Positions 8,382-16,094 of a DNA stretch of 32,725 bases are shown here, one piece after another (position 1 is the first letter of the stretch; every line of letters begins with the position of its first letter). The stretch is from an uncultured Alistipes sp. GTDB lineage: Bacteria > Bacteroidota > Bacteroidia > Bacteroidales > Rikenellaceae. The notes beneath the pieces are model-generated. The model was not told the DNA's origin. It saw only the letters and a program-made list of their open reading frames with translations, and made no database searches. A program made the position numbers and the translations under genes. Location: contig USCH01000015.1 of the NCBI GenBank assembly GCA_900553175.1, forward strand, positions 1 through 32,725. Direction: 5' to 3'.

Positions 8382-9119
8382 ATGAAACGACTTTTGCTGC
8401 TTGCGGTGCTTCTTGCCGGGACGGTCGCGGCCCGCACGCCCGTCGAGGAGGACATCCTCGCCCGGACGACCGATGCCGCGTCGCCCTATTACTACACTTC
8501 GCTCAGGATGCGCTACGATGCGGGCGACGAGACGCTCACCGACGACGATTACCACTACCTCTACTACGGGTTCGCCTACCGCGACGACTACAAGCCGCTG
8601 GCTTCGAATCCCGATCTGGACAAACTGCTGCTGCTCGCCTCGGGGCTCGATGCCGAGCATCCCGACCCCGCTGCGCTCGAAGCGATTCTCGCGACGGGCC
8701 GCGATGCGCTCCGCCGCGATCCGTTCAGCCCCAAGGTGCTCAACCTCATGGCTTTCGCCTGTGAGGCGCTGGGCGACCGCGAGCAGGCGCGCGCCTATTC
8801 GTCCCGCATGAACGGCGTCATCCGCGCGATTCTCTCCTCGGGCGACGGCCTCAGCCAGAAGAGCCCGCGCCACGTGCTGATGTTCGACCATGCGCTCGAT
8901 GCGATGGATGTCGAGGGCCTTCCCTACGCCAAGGCGCGCATCGTCAGCCGGACCGTCGAATTCGTACCCCTCCTTTCGCCCTACGTCGTCGACGGGCGGA
9001 AGCGCCGGGGGCTCTATTTCGATTTCGGCCGCGTCTACTGGAACAAGCCCGAGGGCTACACCTACCAGCGCGACCGCACGTGGCAGTTCAACAACCTCAA
9101 ACCGCGCACCTACAAATGA
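8382..9119 (+). CDS. Secreted DUF4919-like protein
   Basis: 245-residue protein with a signal peptide (MKRLLLLAVLLAGTVAA). The sequence SPYYYTSLRMRYDAGDETLTD and the following YHYLYYGFAYRDDY match my memory of the DUF4919 family of Bacteroidetes, whose function is unknown. The middle is helical and contains a TPR-like stretch (DPFSPKVLNLMAFACEALGDREQA). The start could also be the ATG at 8376 (adding Met-Pro). The stop codon overlaps the ATG of the clostripain-family lipoprotein (ATGA at 9116-9119), which implies translational coupling and a shared envelope-related role. No catalytic motif is visible. Confidence 0.78.
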   Translation: MKRLLLLAVLLAGTVAARTPVEEDILARTTDAASPYYYTSLRMRYDAGDETLTDDDYHYLYYGFAYRDDYKPLASNPDLDKLLLLASGLDAEHPDPAALEAILATGRDALRRDPFSPKVLNLMAFACEALGDREQARAYSSRMNGVIRAILSSGDGLSQKSPRHVLMFDHALDAMDVEGLPYAKARIVSRTVEFVPLLSPYVVDGRKRRGLYFDFGRVYWNKPEGYTYQRDRTWQFNNLKPRTYK

Positions 9120-10594
9120 TCCGGCCTCTTTCTCTCCTTCGGACGGCGCTCTGTGCGCTGCTCGTTTCGCTCGCGGCCTCCTGCCAGAGCGATCCGGAGG
9201 CTCCGGAGCTCTCCGTTTCGGTCCGGACCGTGTCGCTGGCCGGTGCGGCCGGTGCCGAAATGTCGTTCTCCGTCACGGCCGGGGCTCCCTGGTCGCTCGC
9301 GGCCGAGGGCGGCGGATTCGGAGTCTCGGCCGAGGGCGGCGATGCCGGAACCACGCGAGTTACGGTCCGCTCCGAGGCCTCCAACGACGGACGCACCCGC
9401 CGCAATCTGGGCCGGATCGTCGTGCGTCTGAACTCCGGGGAGCGCAGCGTTGCGCTTGCGGTGTCGCAGCGCCCCGCCGAGGCCTCCCACGCCTTCTTCT
9501 TCTTTTTCTTCGGCACCTCGTTGCAGAGCTTCTTCGATGCGAATCTCCGACACGCCCTCGAATCCATGAACGCCGCCGTGCCGGGCGACGGACGCGTGGC
9601 CGCTTTCTGCCGCCGCAACGGAACCTGGCAGATCGTCGAACTGGCCTACGATCCCGCGACGGACGAGGCGGCGGTGATTCCTCTCCGGGAGTTCGCCGAT
9701 CCCGACCGCAGCACTCCCGAATTCCTCACCCGGACCCTCGCCGAGATGATGGAGCTGATTCCCGCCGCCGGTTACGGGGTGGCCTTCGGCGGCCACGGCA
9801 CGGGGTGGCTTCCTGCGGGATGCTCCGTTTACGGTCCGGCGATCGACTTCGGAACCTTCGCCCGGCGCATGGCTGGGGCCGACGATTCCTGGCCCGTCAC
9901 CCGTTATTTCGGCGAGAGGGGATCGCTGTTCGATATCGGCGACATTTCGGAGGCCCTTGCGGCCACGGGCGTGCGGTTCGACTACCTCATCTTCGACGAC
10001 TGTTTCATGTCCAACATCGAAACGCTCTACACCCTGCGCCGCAATGCCCGCTACATCGTCGCTTCGCCCTGCGAAATCATGGGCAGCGGATTCCCTTACC
10101 GCTACGTCGTTCCGGCGCTTTTCGACGGGGAGCGCTCCCTGAGCGAACGGCTGCACGAGGTCTGCGCGAGTTTCTACCGCTACTATCTTTCGGAGTACGA
10201 CCCCGCTTTTCCCTCGGGATGCATCGCGCTGACCGACTGCGACCGGCTCGATGCGCTGGCTGCGGCGGCCCGCCCGCTCTTCGCCACGGCTTCGTCCGCC
10301 TGCGATCCCGAACGTTTGCAGAGTTACGAGGGGCTGCCGCGGCATCTGTTCTACGACTTCCTGCAATATGCCGAGCAGGTCGCCACCGATCCCCGGGCGC
10401 TCGATTCGTTCCGCGAACGCTTCGACGAGGCTTTCCCGCCCGATTCGCGGTTCCATACGCCGTCGTTCTATTCCTATTACAGCCGTCCCGACATGCGTCC
10501 CATCGACTTCTATTCGGGCGTCACGTGCAGCGCGCCTTCCGAGCTTTACCCTGCGGAGAACGGCGCCACGGAGTGGTGGCGCTCCGTGCGTTAG
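9116..10594 (+). CDS. BACON-domain clostripain-family (C11) lipoprotein
   Basis: 492-residue predicted surface lipoprotein. The signal peptide ends in lipobox LAASC with Cys23. Residues about 30-118 look like a BACON domain, a Bacteroidetes Ig-like module often in surface hydrolases. Residues about 125-480 are a clostripain-like C11 cysteine peptidase domain: the catalytic dyad is His227 in FGGHGTGW and Cys296 in FDDCFMSN. C11 enzymes cleave after basic residues and some mature by autoproteolysis. The first strand of the fold is an odd run of six phenylalanines (127-132, at 9494-9511) where relatives carry a hydrophobic strand. The start overlaps the stop of the DUF4919-like gene by 4 nt, suggesting coupling. 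The 47-nt gap to the C59 hydrolase suggests the same operon. The substrate is unknown. Confidence 0.85.
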   Translation: MIRPLSLLRTALCALLVSLAASCQSDPEAPELSVSVRTVSLAGAAGAEMSFSVTAGAPWSLAAEGGGFGVSAEGGDAGTTRVTVRSEASNDGRTRRNLGRIVVRLNSGERSVALAVSQRPAEASHAFFFFFFGTSLQSFFDANLRHALESMNAAVPGDGRVAAFCRRNGTWQIVELAYDPATDEAAVIPLREFADPDRSTPEFLTRTLAEMMELIPAAGYGVAFGGHGTGWLPAGCSVYGPAIDFGTFARRMAGADDSWPVTRYFGERGSLFDIGDISEALAATGVRFDYLIFDDCFMSNIETLYTLRRNARYIVASPCEIMGSGFPYRYVVPALFDGERSLSERLHEVCASFYRYYLSEYDPAFPSGCIALTDCDRLDALAAAARPLFATASSACDPERLQSYEGLPRHLFYDFLQYAEQVATDPRALDSFRERFDEAFPPDSRFHTPSFYSYYSRPDMRPIDFYSGVTCSAPSELYPAENGATEWWRSVR

Positions 10595-10641
10595 ATTTGC
10601 ACGATAGTTGGAGGTTCCGGTTTCTCGATTGAAGGATCGTC

Positions 10642-11712
10642 ATGAAACCGGGATTTCTGTTTTCGGGTGCCGCCGCCTGCTGCGGGGCATTCCGCGCGAT
10701 CGCCTGTACGGGCATCGCCCTTACGGCTGCCGACGGCAGCTGCGTGCAGTCGCGCACCATCGAGTGGGCGCAAGGTGTCTTGCAGAGCGAATACGTGGTC
10801 ATTCCGCGCGGACAGGAGCTCCGCTCCTTTACGCCCCGCGGTGCCGGCGGACTCCGTTTCGAGGCCCGTTACGGCGTCGTGGGCCTTTCGGTCGTCCGGC
10901 GCGAGTTCATTGCCGAGGGGATCAACGAAGCGGGCCTTTCCGTCGGATTGTTCTTCTTTCCGCGCTACGGCGGTTACGAACCCTACGATCCGGCTCTCGA
11001 CGACCGCACGCTGGCCGACTTGCAGGTCACGGCCTGGATGCTCGCGCAGTTCGCCACCATCGACGAGGTGAAGGCCGCCATCGGCTCGGTCCGCATCGTG
11101 GCGCTCGAACCCTCATCGGTGGTGCATTGGCGTCTGGGCGAGCCGTCGGGACGGCAGACGGTGCTCGAAATCGTCGGAGGCGTGCCCCGTTTCTACGAAA
11201 ACGAGGTCGGCGTGCTGACCAACGCTCCGGGATTCGAGTGGCAGCTCACCAACCTCGACAACTATGTCAACCTCTTCCCCGGCAATGCGCCCGAACGCCG
11301 GCTGGGCGGGCTTACGCTGCGGCCTTTGGGCGGCAATTCGGGATTTCTGGGCATTCCGGGCGACGCCACGCCGCCTTCGCGCTTCGTCCGCGCCGCTTTC
11401 CTGCGGGCCACGGCTCCGCAGCGCCCCACGGCTTTCGACACCGTGCTGCAATGTTTCCACCTGCTCAACAATTTCGACATTCCCATCGGCATCGAACACC
11501 CCGAGGGCGAGTGCCCCGACATCCCGAGCGCCACGCAATGGACCTCGGCTATCGATCTGACCCATCGCAAGGTCTACTACAAGACCGCCTACAACAACAC
11601 GATCCGCTGCATCGACCTCGCCGCGATCGACTTCGACCGAGTGTCCTATCACTCCCGGCCGCTCGACCGCGTGCAGGAGCAGCCCGTCGAGCAGATCGTC
11701 GTGGAGCCTTGA
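10642..11712 (+). CDS. Exported C59-family amidohydrolase (bile salt hydrolase/penicillin V acylase type)
   Basis: 356-residue linear-amide C-N hydrolase of the choloylglycine hydrolase family. These Ntn hydrolases cleave conjugated bile salts, penicillin V or N-acyl homoserine lactones. A short signal-like N-terminus ends in AIA before nucleophile Cys22. Arg38 in SRTIEW matches the family arginine. The next catalytic position, usually Asp, is Glu41. VLTNAPGFEWQLTNLDNY carries the conserved Asn194 and Asn204. IGIEHPEG and the TQWTSAIDLTHRKVYYKT strand region are also typical. The Asp-to-Glu change occurs in some Gram-negative relatives, so activity is plausible but bile-salt specificity is not assured. 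It ends the ligA-dapA-DUF4919-C11-C59 rightward run and is followed by a strong hairpin. Confidence 0.85.
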   Translation: MKPGFLFSGAAACCGAFRAIACTGIALTAADGSCVQSRTIEWAQGVLQSEYVVIPRGQELRSFTPRGAGGLRFEARYGVVGLSVVRREFIAEGINEAGLSVGLFFFPRYGGYEPYDPALDDRTLADLQVTAWMLAQFATIDEVKAAIGSVRIVALEPSSVVHWRLGEPSGRQTVLEIVGGVPRFYENEVGVLTNAPGFEWQLTNLDNYVNLFPGNAPERRLGGLTLRPLGGNSGFLGIPGDATPPSRFVRAAFLRATAPQRPTAFDTVLQCFHLLNNFDIPIGIEHPEGECPDIPSATQWTSAIDLTHRKVYYKTAYNNTIRCIDLAAIDFDRVSYHSRPLDRVQEQPVEQIVVEP

Positions 11713-11793
11713 TCGCCGGATTCCGCAGCCCTTCCTCGTCCCGCTCCATTCCTCGCAGCAGCAGCCTCTGCCCGGGTTCGTTCCCGAAAACGA

Positions 11794-11833
11794 TTCGCCC
11801 CGGCCGGTGTCGTTCCGGCCGGGGCGAAAATCG
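11794..11833. terminator. Bidirectional terminator between convergent genes
   Basis: TTCGCCCCGGCCGG (11794-11807) pairs perfectly with CCGGCCGGGGCGAA (11815-11828) around a 7-nt loop. Short A/T stretches flank both sides (AAAACGA upstream, AAAATCG downstream), giving T-rich tails in either direction. It separates the C59 hydrolase (+) from the pseudouridine synthase gene (-). Confidence 0.7.
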
Positions 11834-11848
11834 CATGAGCTGCGCCCT

Positions 11849-13288
11849 CTACTCGTACTGTCCCGACTTGAGCCGCTCCACCTCCTCGCGCGAGAGGAAG
11901 CGCCAGGCGCCCCGTTTGAGGTTCTTTTTGGTGATTCCGGCGTAATATACGCGGTCGAGTTTGGTGACCGTGTAGCCCAGGAATTCGAAGATGCGGCGCA
12001 CGATGCGGTTGCGGCCCGAGTGGATTTCGATGCCCACCTCCTGCTTGTTCTCCTTGACGTAGGAGATTTCGTCCGCGAAGATTTCGCCGTCCTCGAGGGT
12101 CACGCCCTCGGCAATGCGGTCCATGTCGGCGCGGGTCAGGGGCTTGTCGAGCGTCACCTGATAGATTTTCTTCTTGCGGTAGGAGGGGTGGGTGAGCTGC
12201 GTGGTCAGGTCGCCGTCGTTGGTGAAGAGCAGCAGCCCCAGACTGTTCTTGTCCAGCCGCCCCACGGGATAGATGCGCTCCGTGCAGGCATCCTTGACCA
12301 GCTCCATGACGGTCTTTCCGGCATGGGGGTCGTCGAGCGTGGTGACGTAGCCTTTGGGCTTGTTGAGCACCAGATAGACCTTCTTTTCGCCCTGCACGCG
12401 GCTGTCGTTGAACTTCACCTCGTCGGTCGGCAGCACTTTGGTGCCCAGCTCGGTGACGATCGTTCCGTTGACCGACACCAGACCTGCGGTGATGAAGTCG
12501 TCCGCCTCGCGGCGCGAGCAGATTCCCGACTGGGCGATGAAGCGATTCAGCCGCATTTCGCCTGTCTGCCGTGCGGGGTCGAAACGGGGATAGGTGCGCG
12601 GTTTCTCGTCGCGCTGGCGGGCTGTGGATTTGCCGCCCGGAGCGGCTGCCGGCCTGCCGCCGAATTTACGGTCGCCGGTTTGGGGTTTGCCGCCGAATTT
12701 ACGGTCGCCGGTTTGGGATTTGCCGCCGGATTTCCGGTTCCCGGACTGGGGCTTGCCGCCGAATCTGCGGTCGCCCGACGCTCCGGCGCCGAACGTCCGG
12801 CCGCCGGATTTCCCCGCTCCGTATCGCTTCTCGCCGGATTCGGAGCGGTCGCGATGCTCCGACCGTTGCGGACCCTCGCTGCGGAATCCGGCGCCCCGCT
12901 CCCCGCGCGGCGCGTAAGCGGTGCGCTCCGAACTCCTCTCCCGATCGGCATAGACGGTGTGCTCCGAATCCCTCTCCCGATCGGCATAGCGGCCGTTGCC
13001 GGCCTCGAACCGCGGTTTTCCGTAGGCGGGCCGGTCGTTGCCGTAGCGCTCCCTCTCCCCGTAGGTGCGCTTCGGCCGGTCGCCGAATGCGGGACGGTTG
13101 TCGCGCGTGAAATTGGGGTTGTACGAGGTGCGCTTCTGCCCGTATGCGGTCTGCTGTCCGTCGGCAGCTTCGTGCTGCACGCGCGGACGACGCTCGACGC
13201 GTTCCGCCGTGGCGGTGGCGGTACGTTTGCGCTTGTCGCGTCCGAAGCGTTCGAGTACCCGGGTCGAGTCGTTTTTGGTGTCTTTCAT
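11849..13288 (-). CDS. RsuA/RluB-family pseudouridine synthase with long Arg/Gly-rich N-terminus
   Basis: 479-residue enzyme whose residues 245-479 form a complete RsuA/RluB/RluE/RluF-type synthase that modifies a uridine in rRNA. The S4 RNA-binding domain begins MRLNRFIAQSGICSRREAD, followed by LVLNKPKGYVTT, the catalytic Asp346 in GRLDKNSLGLLLFTNDGDL, and a C-terminal GRNRIVRRIFEFLGY. Residues 1-244 are low-complexity and basic (Arg, Lys, Gly, Tyr, Ser), with four 11-residue repeats (GGKPQTGDRKF type) and two 12-residue YADRERxSExTx repeats. This region is probably a disordered RNA-binding extension. The start at 13288 sits 22 nt inside a TACCTTTG promoter box; the upstream in-frame extension to 13456 is intergenic. 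RluB versus another subgroup cannot be decided by eye. Confidence 0.9.
   Translation of the reverse strand: MKDTKNDSTRVLERFGRDKRKRTATATAERVERRPRVQHEAADGQQTAYGQKRTSYNPNFTRDNRPAFGDRPKRTYGERERYGNDRPAYGKPRFEAGNGRYADRERDSEHTVYADRERSSERTAYAPRGERGAGFRSEGPQRSEHRDRSESGEKRYGAGKSGGRTFGAGASGDRRFGGKPQSGNRKSGGKSQTGDRKFGGKPQTGDRKFGGRPAAAPGGKSTARQRDEKPRTYPRFDPARQTGEMRLNRFIAQSGICSRREADDFITAGLVSVNGTIVTELGTKVLPTDEVKFNDSRVQGEKKVYLVLNKPKGYVTTLDDPHAGKTVMELVKDACTERIYPVGRLDKNSLGLLLFTNDGDLTTQLTHPSYRKKKIYQVTLDKPLTRADMDRIAEGVTLEDGEIFADEISYVKENKQEVGIEIHSGRNRIVRRIFEFLGYTVTKLDRVYYAGITKKNLKRGAWRFLSREEVERLKSGQYE
12661..12792 (-). repeat. Four 33-bp tandem repeats in the pseudouridine synthase gene
   Basis: Units begin at about 12661, 12694, 12727 and 12760, each encoding an 11-residue SGDRRFGGKPQ-like motif. 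The first two are nearly identical; the others have diverged. The period keeps the frame. Confidence 0.85.
12925..12990 (-). repeat. Two 36-bp tandem repeats in the pseudouridine synthase gene
   Basis: GCTCCGAA occurs at 12925 and 12961, each followed by a CTCTCCCGATCGGCATAG segment. They encode YADRERSSERTA and YADRERDSEHTV. Confidence 0.75.
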
Positions 13289-13310
13289 TTGTTCTGAAGT
13301 TAAATCGGGA

Positions 13311-13318
13311 CAAAGGTA
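13311..13318 (-). promoter_or_regulatory. -7 element of the pseudouridine synthase promoter
   Basis: The minus strand reads TACCTTTG here, a perfect TAnnTTTG match 22 nt before the start codon at 13288. No clear TTG lies at the usual distance upstream. Confidence 0.6.
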
Positions 13319-13819
13319 ATTCAATTTTCCGGATTGCAGCACATTGCGTGCCCCAATTCGTCCTTTTGCGCGAATATCGGACTGCGGAACGGGATAATAA
13401 AACCTTTCGTGCGATCCTCCCTTGCCGTCCGCATCTTCTTCCGCTTCCGCCCGCATCTTCCGGAGCCTCTTGCACTTCCCCGCCTTACCCCTCTTCTCCT
13501 TGTTCCCTTTTGCCGTTCTGTCTTCTTCCTATATTTCCTGCATTCTCCTCTCGCACCCTCTGTCCGCATCCTCCGCCCAGCATCCTCCGCCTTGCACCAA
13601 ACCCGCTTCCGTCCGCAGCCCCCCCCCTCCGCAACCGATCGCCGCATCCTCCGCCTGCATTCTTCTCCCGCACCCTCCGCCTTGCACCAAACCCGCTCCC
13701 GTCCGCAGCCCTCCCCTCCGCAACCGATCGCCGCACCCTCCGCCCGACGCCGAACCGTCCGCTGCCTCTCCCCGCAACAGCCTCTGTTTCATATCTTGTT
13801 GAAAACTCCCCGGCCCGGA
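13319..13819. other. Intergenic pyrimidine-rich stretch without a gene
   Basis: About 500 bases between divergent genes. From about 13420 to 13800 the plus strand is dominated by C and T with few purines, and contains the ~90-bp repeat at 13584-13744. Short reading frames on both strands are low-complexity (Pro/Ser/Arg or Gly/Arg) without family resemblance, so I see no gene. Promoters lie at both ends. Confidence 0.7.
13584..13744. repeat. ~90-bp imperfect tandem repeat, about 1.8 copies
   Basis: Copy 1 (13584-13655) and copy 2 (13674-13744) share CTTGCACCAAACCCGCT, GTCCGCAGCC and CTCCGCAACCGATCGCCGCA with few mismatches. Offsets are 90 bp at the left and 89 bp at the right because copy 1 has one extra base in a run of nine C (13619-13627). 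The link between copies is also rich in CCTCCGC. Confidence 0.85.
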
Positions 13820-13851
13820 TTGGATATTCAGGAGATTTTTTCGTACCTTTG
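13820..13851 (+). promoter_or_regulatory. Promoter of purA
   Basis: TTG (13820-13822), a 21-nt spacer and a perfect TACCTTTG (13844-13851) lie 44 nt upstream of the purA ATG. Confidence 0.75.
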
Positions 13852-13895
13852 AATGCAAAAAATGTCTTTTGCGTTAAAATTCAGGTTAAGACAAC

Positions 13896-15161
13896 ATGAA
13901 GAAAGTTGACGTGATCCTCGGCTTGCAGTGGGGCGATGAGGGCAAAGGGAAGGTCGTGGACGTGCTGACGCCGCGCTATGAAGTCGTGGCGCGCTTCCAG
14001 GGCGGCCCCAATGCCGGCCACACGTTGGAGTTCGACGGCCAGAAATACGTATTGCGCTCGATTCCCTCGGGCATCTTCCAGGGCGGCAAGACCAACATCA
14101 TCGGCAACGGCGTGGTGATCGACGCCATCCTGTTCCGGGCCGAGGCCGAGGAGCTTGCCAAGAGCGGTCACGATCTGACCCGTCAGCTCTGCATTTCGAA
14201 GAAAGCCCATCTGATTCTGCCCACCCACCGCATCCTCGATGCGGCCTACGAAGCGGCCAAGGGCAGCGCCCGGATCGGCACCACGGGCAAGGGCATCGGC
14301 CCGACCTACACCGACAAGGTGAGCCGCAGCGGCATGCGTGTGGGCGATCTGCTGCGTCCCGATTTCCGGGAGGTCTATGCCGCGGCCAAGGCGCGCCATG
14401 AAAAGATACTCCGCGATCTGAACTACGCCTACGACATCGCCGGGCTGGAAGCCGAGTGGTTCGAGGCCGTCGACTACCTCCGCCGCTTCCGGCTGGTCGA
14501 CAGCGAATATTTCATCAACGAGGCCCTTCGCGAGGGCCGCAGCGTCCTGGCCGAGGGCGCGCAGGGCACGCTGCTCGACGTCGATTTCGGCTCCTATCCG
14601 TTCGTCACTTCGTCCAACACCGTCTGCGCCGGGGCCTGCACGGGCCTGGGCGTGGCGCCGGGCCGCATCGGCGAGGTCTACGGCATCTTCAAGGCCTACT
14701 GCACGCGCGTGGGGGCGGGTCCGTTCCCCACCGAGCTTTTCGACCGGACGGGGGATGATCTGTGCCGCATCGGCCATGAGTTCGGAGCCGTCACGGGGCG
14801 CAAGCGCCGCTGCGGATGGCTCGATCTGGTGGCGCTGAAATACTCGATCATGATCAACGGCGTCACGCAGCTCATCATGATGAAGTCCGACGTGATGAAC
14901 GACTTCGACACGATCCGCGTCGCCACGGCCTACGAGATCGACGGCCGCCGCACGACCGAATTCCCCTATGCGGTCACCGAGGGGCTCCGGCCCGTCTACA
15001 CCGATTTCGAGGGGTGGCGGTGCGATCTCCGCGGCTGCCGCAGCTACGACGAGTTCCCCGAGGCGTTCCGCCGTTATGTCGATTTCATCGAACGCGAGAC
15101 GGGCGTTCCCGTCCGGATCATCTCCGTGGGTCCCGATCGCGGCGAGACGATCGAACGTTGA
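13896..15161 (+). CDS. purA: Adenylosuccinate synthetase
   Basis: 421-residue GTP-dependent enzyme joining IMP and aspartate in the first AMP-specific step of purine synthesis. The N-terminal GLQWGDEGKGKVVD carries the catalytic Asp14 and phosphate loop, and GGPNAGHTL carries catalytic His42. Other family motifs include GTTGKGIGPTYTDK, the EGAQGTLLDVDFGSYPFVTSSN block and TGRKRRCGWLDL near the C-terminus. Length is normal. The start at 13896 is the only ATG consistent with the family N-terminus and lies behind a good promoter. etfB begins 41 nt after the stop with no clear promoter of its own, so read-through into the etf genes is possible. Confidence 0.97.
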   Translation: MKKVDVILGLQWGDEGKGKVVDVLTPRYEVVARFQGGPNAGHTLEFDGQKYVLRSIPSGIFQGGKTNIIGNGVVIDAILFRAEAEELAKSGHDLTRQLCISKKAHLILPTHRILDAAYEAAKGSARIGTTGKGIGPTYTDKVSRSGMRVGDLLRPDFREVYAAAKARHEKILRDLNYAYDIAGLEAEWFEAVDYLRRFRLVDSEYFINEALREGRSVLAEGAQGTLLDVDFGSYPFVTSSNTVCAGACTGLGVAPGRIGEVYGIFKAYCTRVGAGPFPTELFDRTGDDLCRIGHEFGAVTGRKRRCGWLDLVALKYSIMINGVTQLIMMKSDVMNDFDTIRVATAYEIDGRRTTEFPYAVTEGLRPVYTDFEGWRCDLRGCRSYDEFPEAFRRYVDFIERETGVPVRIISVGPDRGETIER

Positions 15162-15202
15162 GACGCCTCTGTCCGGAAAATTCCAACTTCTAAATACCTA
15201 CC

Positions 15203-16081
15203 ATGAAAAAACAACTGAAAATCGTTGTTCTGGCCAAGCAGGTGCCCGATACCCGCAATGTGGGTAAGGATGCGATGACCCCCGAAGGAACGGTCAACCG
15301 CGCGGCGCTGCCCGCCATTTTCAACCCCGAAGACCTCAATGCCCTCGAAATGGCGCTCGATCTCAAGGACCGCGTCGAGGGCGCTACGGTGCATGTGCTC
15401 ACCATGGGACCCCAGCGTGCCGCCGACATCATCCGCGACGCCATGTTCCGCGGTGCCGACGGCGGCTATCTGCTCTCGGGCCGCGAATTCGCCGGTTCCG
15501 ATACGCTGGCCACCTCCTACGCTCTTTCGTGCGCGCTGAAAAAGATCGCCCCCGACGTGATCTTCGCCGGCCGTCAGGCCATCGACGGCGACACGGCGCA
15601 GGTCGGCCCCCAGGTCGCCGAAAAGCTGGGTCTCCCCCAGGTGACCTATGCCGAGCAGATCGTCGAGATCGGCGAGCGCACGCTCCTCATCAAACGCCGT
15701 CTCAACTGCGGCGTCGAGACGGTCGAGTGCCCTGTTCCGGCCGTCGTCACGGTCAACGCCTCGGCTCCCGAGTGCCGGCCGCGCAATGCCAAGCGGGTCA
15801 TGAAGTTCAAGGGCGCTTTGGCCGACTCGGAGGTCGCCGCAGCGCCCCAGTCCGAGGCCGCACTGCGTGTCGGTGCGAAACCTTATCTGCGCATCGTCGA
15901 ATTCGCCGCCGCCGCCGTCGATCCCGATCCGCAGCAGCTGGGCCTCGCGGGTTCGCCCACCAAGGTCAAGAAGATCGAAAACGTCGTCTTCCAGGCCAAG
16001 GAGGCCAAGCGCCTCTCGGCCTCCGACGAGGACATGAATTCACTGATGGTCGAACTCATCGCGAGCCACACGCTCGGTTAA
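15203..16081 (+). CDS. etfB: Electron transfer flavoprotein beta subunit
   Basis: 292-residue EtfB, which with EtfA carries electrons between acyl-CoA dehydrogenases and other redox partners. The N-terminus KIVVLAKQVPDT and the ALEMALDLKD, TMGPQRAADIIRDAMFRGAD and AGRQAIDGDTAQVGPQVAEKLG segments are family-typical. The AIDGDTAQVGP form resembles EtfB of anaerobic, electron-bifurcating systems more than the mitochondrial type; this is recalled, not computed. It begins the etfB-etfA-acyl-CoA dehydrogenase run, with etfA 13 nt after its stop. It is somewhat longer than the commonest EtfB because of a C-terminal arm. Confidence 0.95.
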   Translation: MKKQLKIVVLAKQVPDTRNVGKDAMTPEGTVNRAALPAIFNPEDLNALEMALDLKDRVEGATVHVLTMGPQRAADIIRDAMFRGADGGYLLSGREFAGSDTLATSYALSCALKKIAPDVIFAGRQAIDGDTAQVGPQVAEKLGLPQVTYAEQIVEIGERTLLIKRRLNCGVETVECPVPAVVTVNASAPECRPRNAKRVMKFKGALADSEVAAAPQSEAALRVGAKPYLRIVEFAAAAVDPDPQQLGLAGSPTKVKKIENVVFQAKEAKRLSASDEDMNSLMVELIASHTLG

Positions 16082-16094
16082 TGCGCTTTTACTT

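Noticed and set aside
13584..13744. CRISPR or insertion-sequence ends
   Set aside because: Only two long direct copies, no inverted termini, no transposase and no spacers.
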